From the NCBI GenBank assembly GCA_018241425.1, contig JAFEDU010000001.1, forward strand, positions 310,001-374,000: a DNA stretch of 64,000 nt, read 5' to 3'. This DNA is from Pseudomonadota bacterium (GTDB lineage Bacteria > Pseudomonadota > Gammaproteobacteria > Steroidobacterales > Steroidobacteraceae). A program made the translations under genes and the position numbers. Below, in pieces: positions 63,666-64,000 of the stretch (its first letter is position 1; the number at the start of each line of letters is the position of its first letter). The notes beneath the pieces are model-generated. The model was not told the origin of the DNA, ran no database searches, and saw only the letters and a list, made by a program, of their open reading frames with translations.

Positions 63666-64000
63666 GCGTAGCTCCGCTGCAGGGCGTTCAGCTGGTCGAG
63701 CAGCCGCGGGATGTCCGCCTCGGTGGTGCAGTAGTCGTAGAGGTTCGGCTCAATGATGGTGACTCCTGCCTCCACCAGCGCCGGCACGCAGGCAAACGTT
63801 GCCGCAAGGTCGATCCCGCCGCCGGCGGCCAGGATCGGCAGCGGGAATGCCTTGACCTCGAACTGCTCCAAGTTCCGTCCCAGGCGCGCCCGCGCCTCCT
63901 GGATGCGGGCCAGCCCCTCGGAGATCAGCAGCGGGTCTGCGACATACCCCCACGACCAGCCGTCTGCGAGCCGTGCGATCCGCTCGACGTGACGACCCGT
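63662..64000 (-). CDS. Luciferase-like (LLM) flavin-dependent oxidoreductase, C-terminal part
   Basis: Only the last ~112 codons are in the window; the 5' end lies beyond base 64000. The visible part reads GRHVERIARLADGWSWGYVA at its start, typical of the late section of the LLM TIM barrel. It then has LISEGLARIQEARARLGRN and ends IIEPNLYDYCTTEAD and LNALQRSYA. Enzymes of this type use reduced FMN or F420. It is the most upstream visible gene of the minus-strand operon and is coupled to the quinohaemoprotein gene by an ATGA overlap. Confidence 0.75.
   Translation of the reverse strand, partial: TGRHVERIARLADGWSWGYVADPLLISEGLARIQEARARLGRNLEQFEVKAFPLPILAAGGGIDLAATFACVPALVEAGVTIIEPNLYDYCTTEADIPRLLDQLNALQRSYA

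Overview
The window is 64 kb of high-GC DNA with densely packed genes, many start/stop overlaps, two TonB-dependent receptors, a soluble NAD-linked formate dehydrogenase and a GTG/TTG-rich start repertoire. This fits a Gram-negative, aerobic, metabolically versatile proteobacterium, most likely gammaproteobacterial. The lineage is inferred from gene content only.

Layout. 0-12 kb is ordinary chromosome: a 5'-truncated dimethylglycine/sarcosine dehydrogenase-like flavoprotein, a DksA/TraR zinc-finger protein, a membrane tetrahaem cytochrome, two small envelope proteins, cardiolipin synthase, a GNAT acetyltransferase, a D-arginine dehydrogenase-like oxidase, a membrane-anchored MDR reductase, a 26-residue membrane microprotein and an AsmA-like protein. 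11.7-17.6 kb carries fdsGBAD (Mo formate dehydrogenase) beside a nitrate-reductase-associated protein. 17.6-22.1 kb is an aldehyde dehydrogenase/DUF779 operon facing an AcoR-like sigma-54 activator; a near-consensus -24/-12 promoter lies between them. 22.2-26.5 kb holds 5-formyl-THF cyclo-ligase, an exported serine hydrolase and a Rieske oxygenase of the glycine betaine/stachydrine demethylase type, preceded by a clear cobalamin riboswitch.

26.7-42.1 kb is accessory DNA ending at an intact tRNA-Cys. The left part (26.7-30.7 kb) has a universal stress protein, small membrane proteins, a lipoprotein and an MgtC/DUF4010 transporter. From 31.03 to 42.04 kb there is an integrative element. It is bounded by a 15-bp copy of the tRNA-Cys 3' end inside a ~200-bp imperfect direct repeat. 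It carries a frameshifted P4-type integrase, an AlpA-like regulator, an IS110/IS1111 transposase and a set of likely defence genes: an OLD-type ATPase-TOPRIM nuclease with a DUF4238 protein, a HEPN-like protein, and several unrecognised genes. A third att-like segment near 33.97 kb suggests that modules accreted in tandem.

42.3-47.7 kb has an OFA-family transporter, an ion-channel-like protein and an ArsR - DUF899 - DUF899 - small protein - catalase-like peroxidase oxidative-defence cluster. 47.7-64 kb is a catabolic region: two TonB-dependent receptors; a Baeyer-Villiger monooxygenase overlapping an SDR, then a TetR regulator; and, converging on these, a translationally coupled minus-strand operon of luciferase-like flavoprotein (partial), quinohaemoprotein dehydrogenase, two KstD/fumarate-reductase-type flavoproteins and an APH-fold kinase. 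Together these could oxidise an alicyclic or terpenoid/steroid-like alcohol to ketone, desaturate it and open the ring by lactone formation. The substrate is not visible in the sequence.

The strongest novelty candidates are the cobalamin riboswitch in front of a betaine-demethylase-type Rieske gene, the modular tRNA-Cys defence island, and the 54-64 kb oxidative catabolic cluster.
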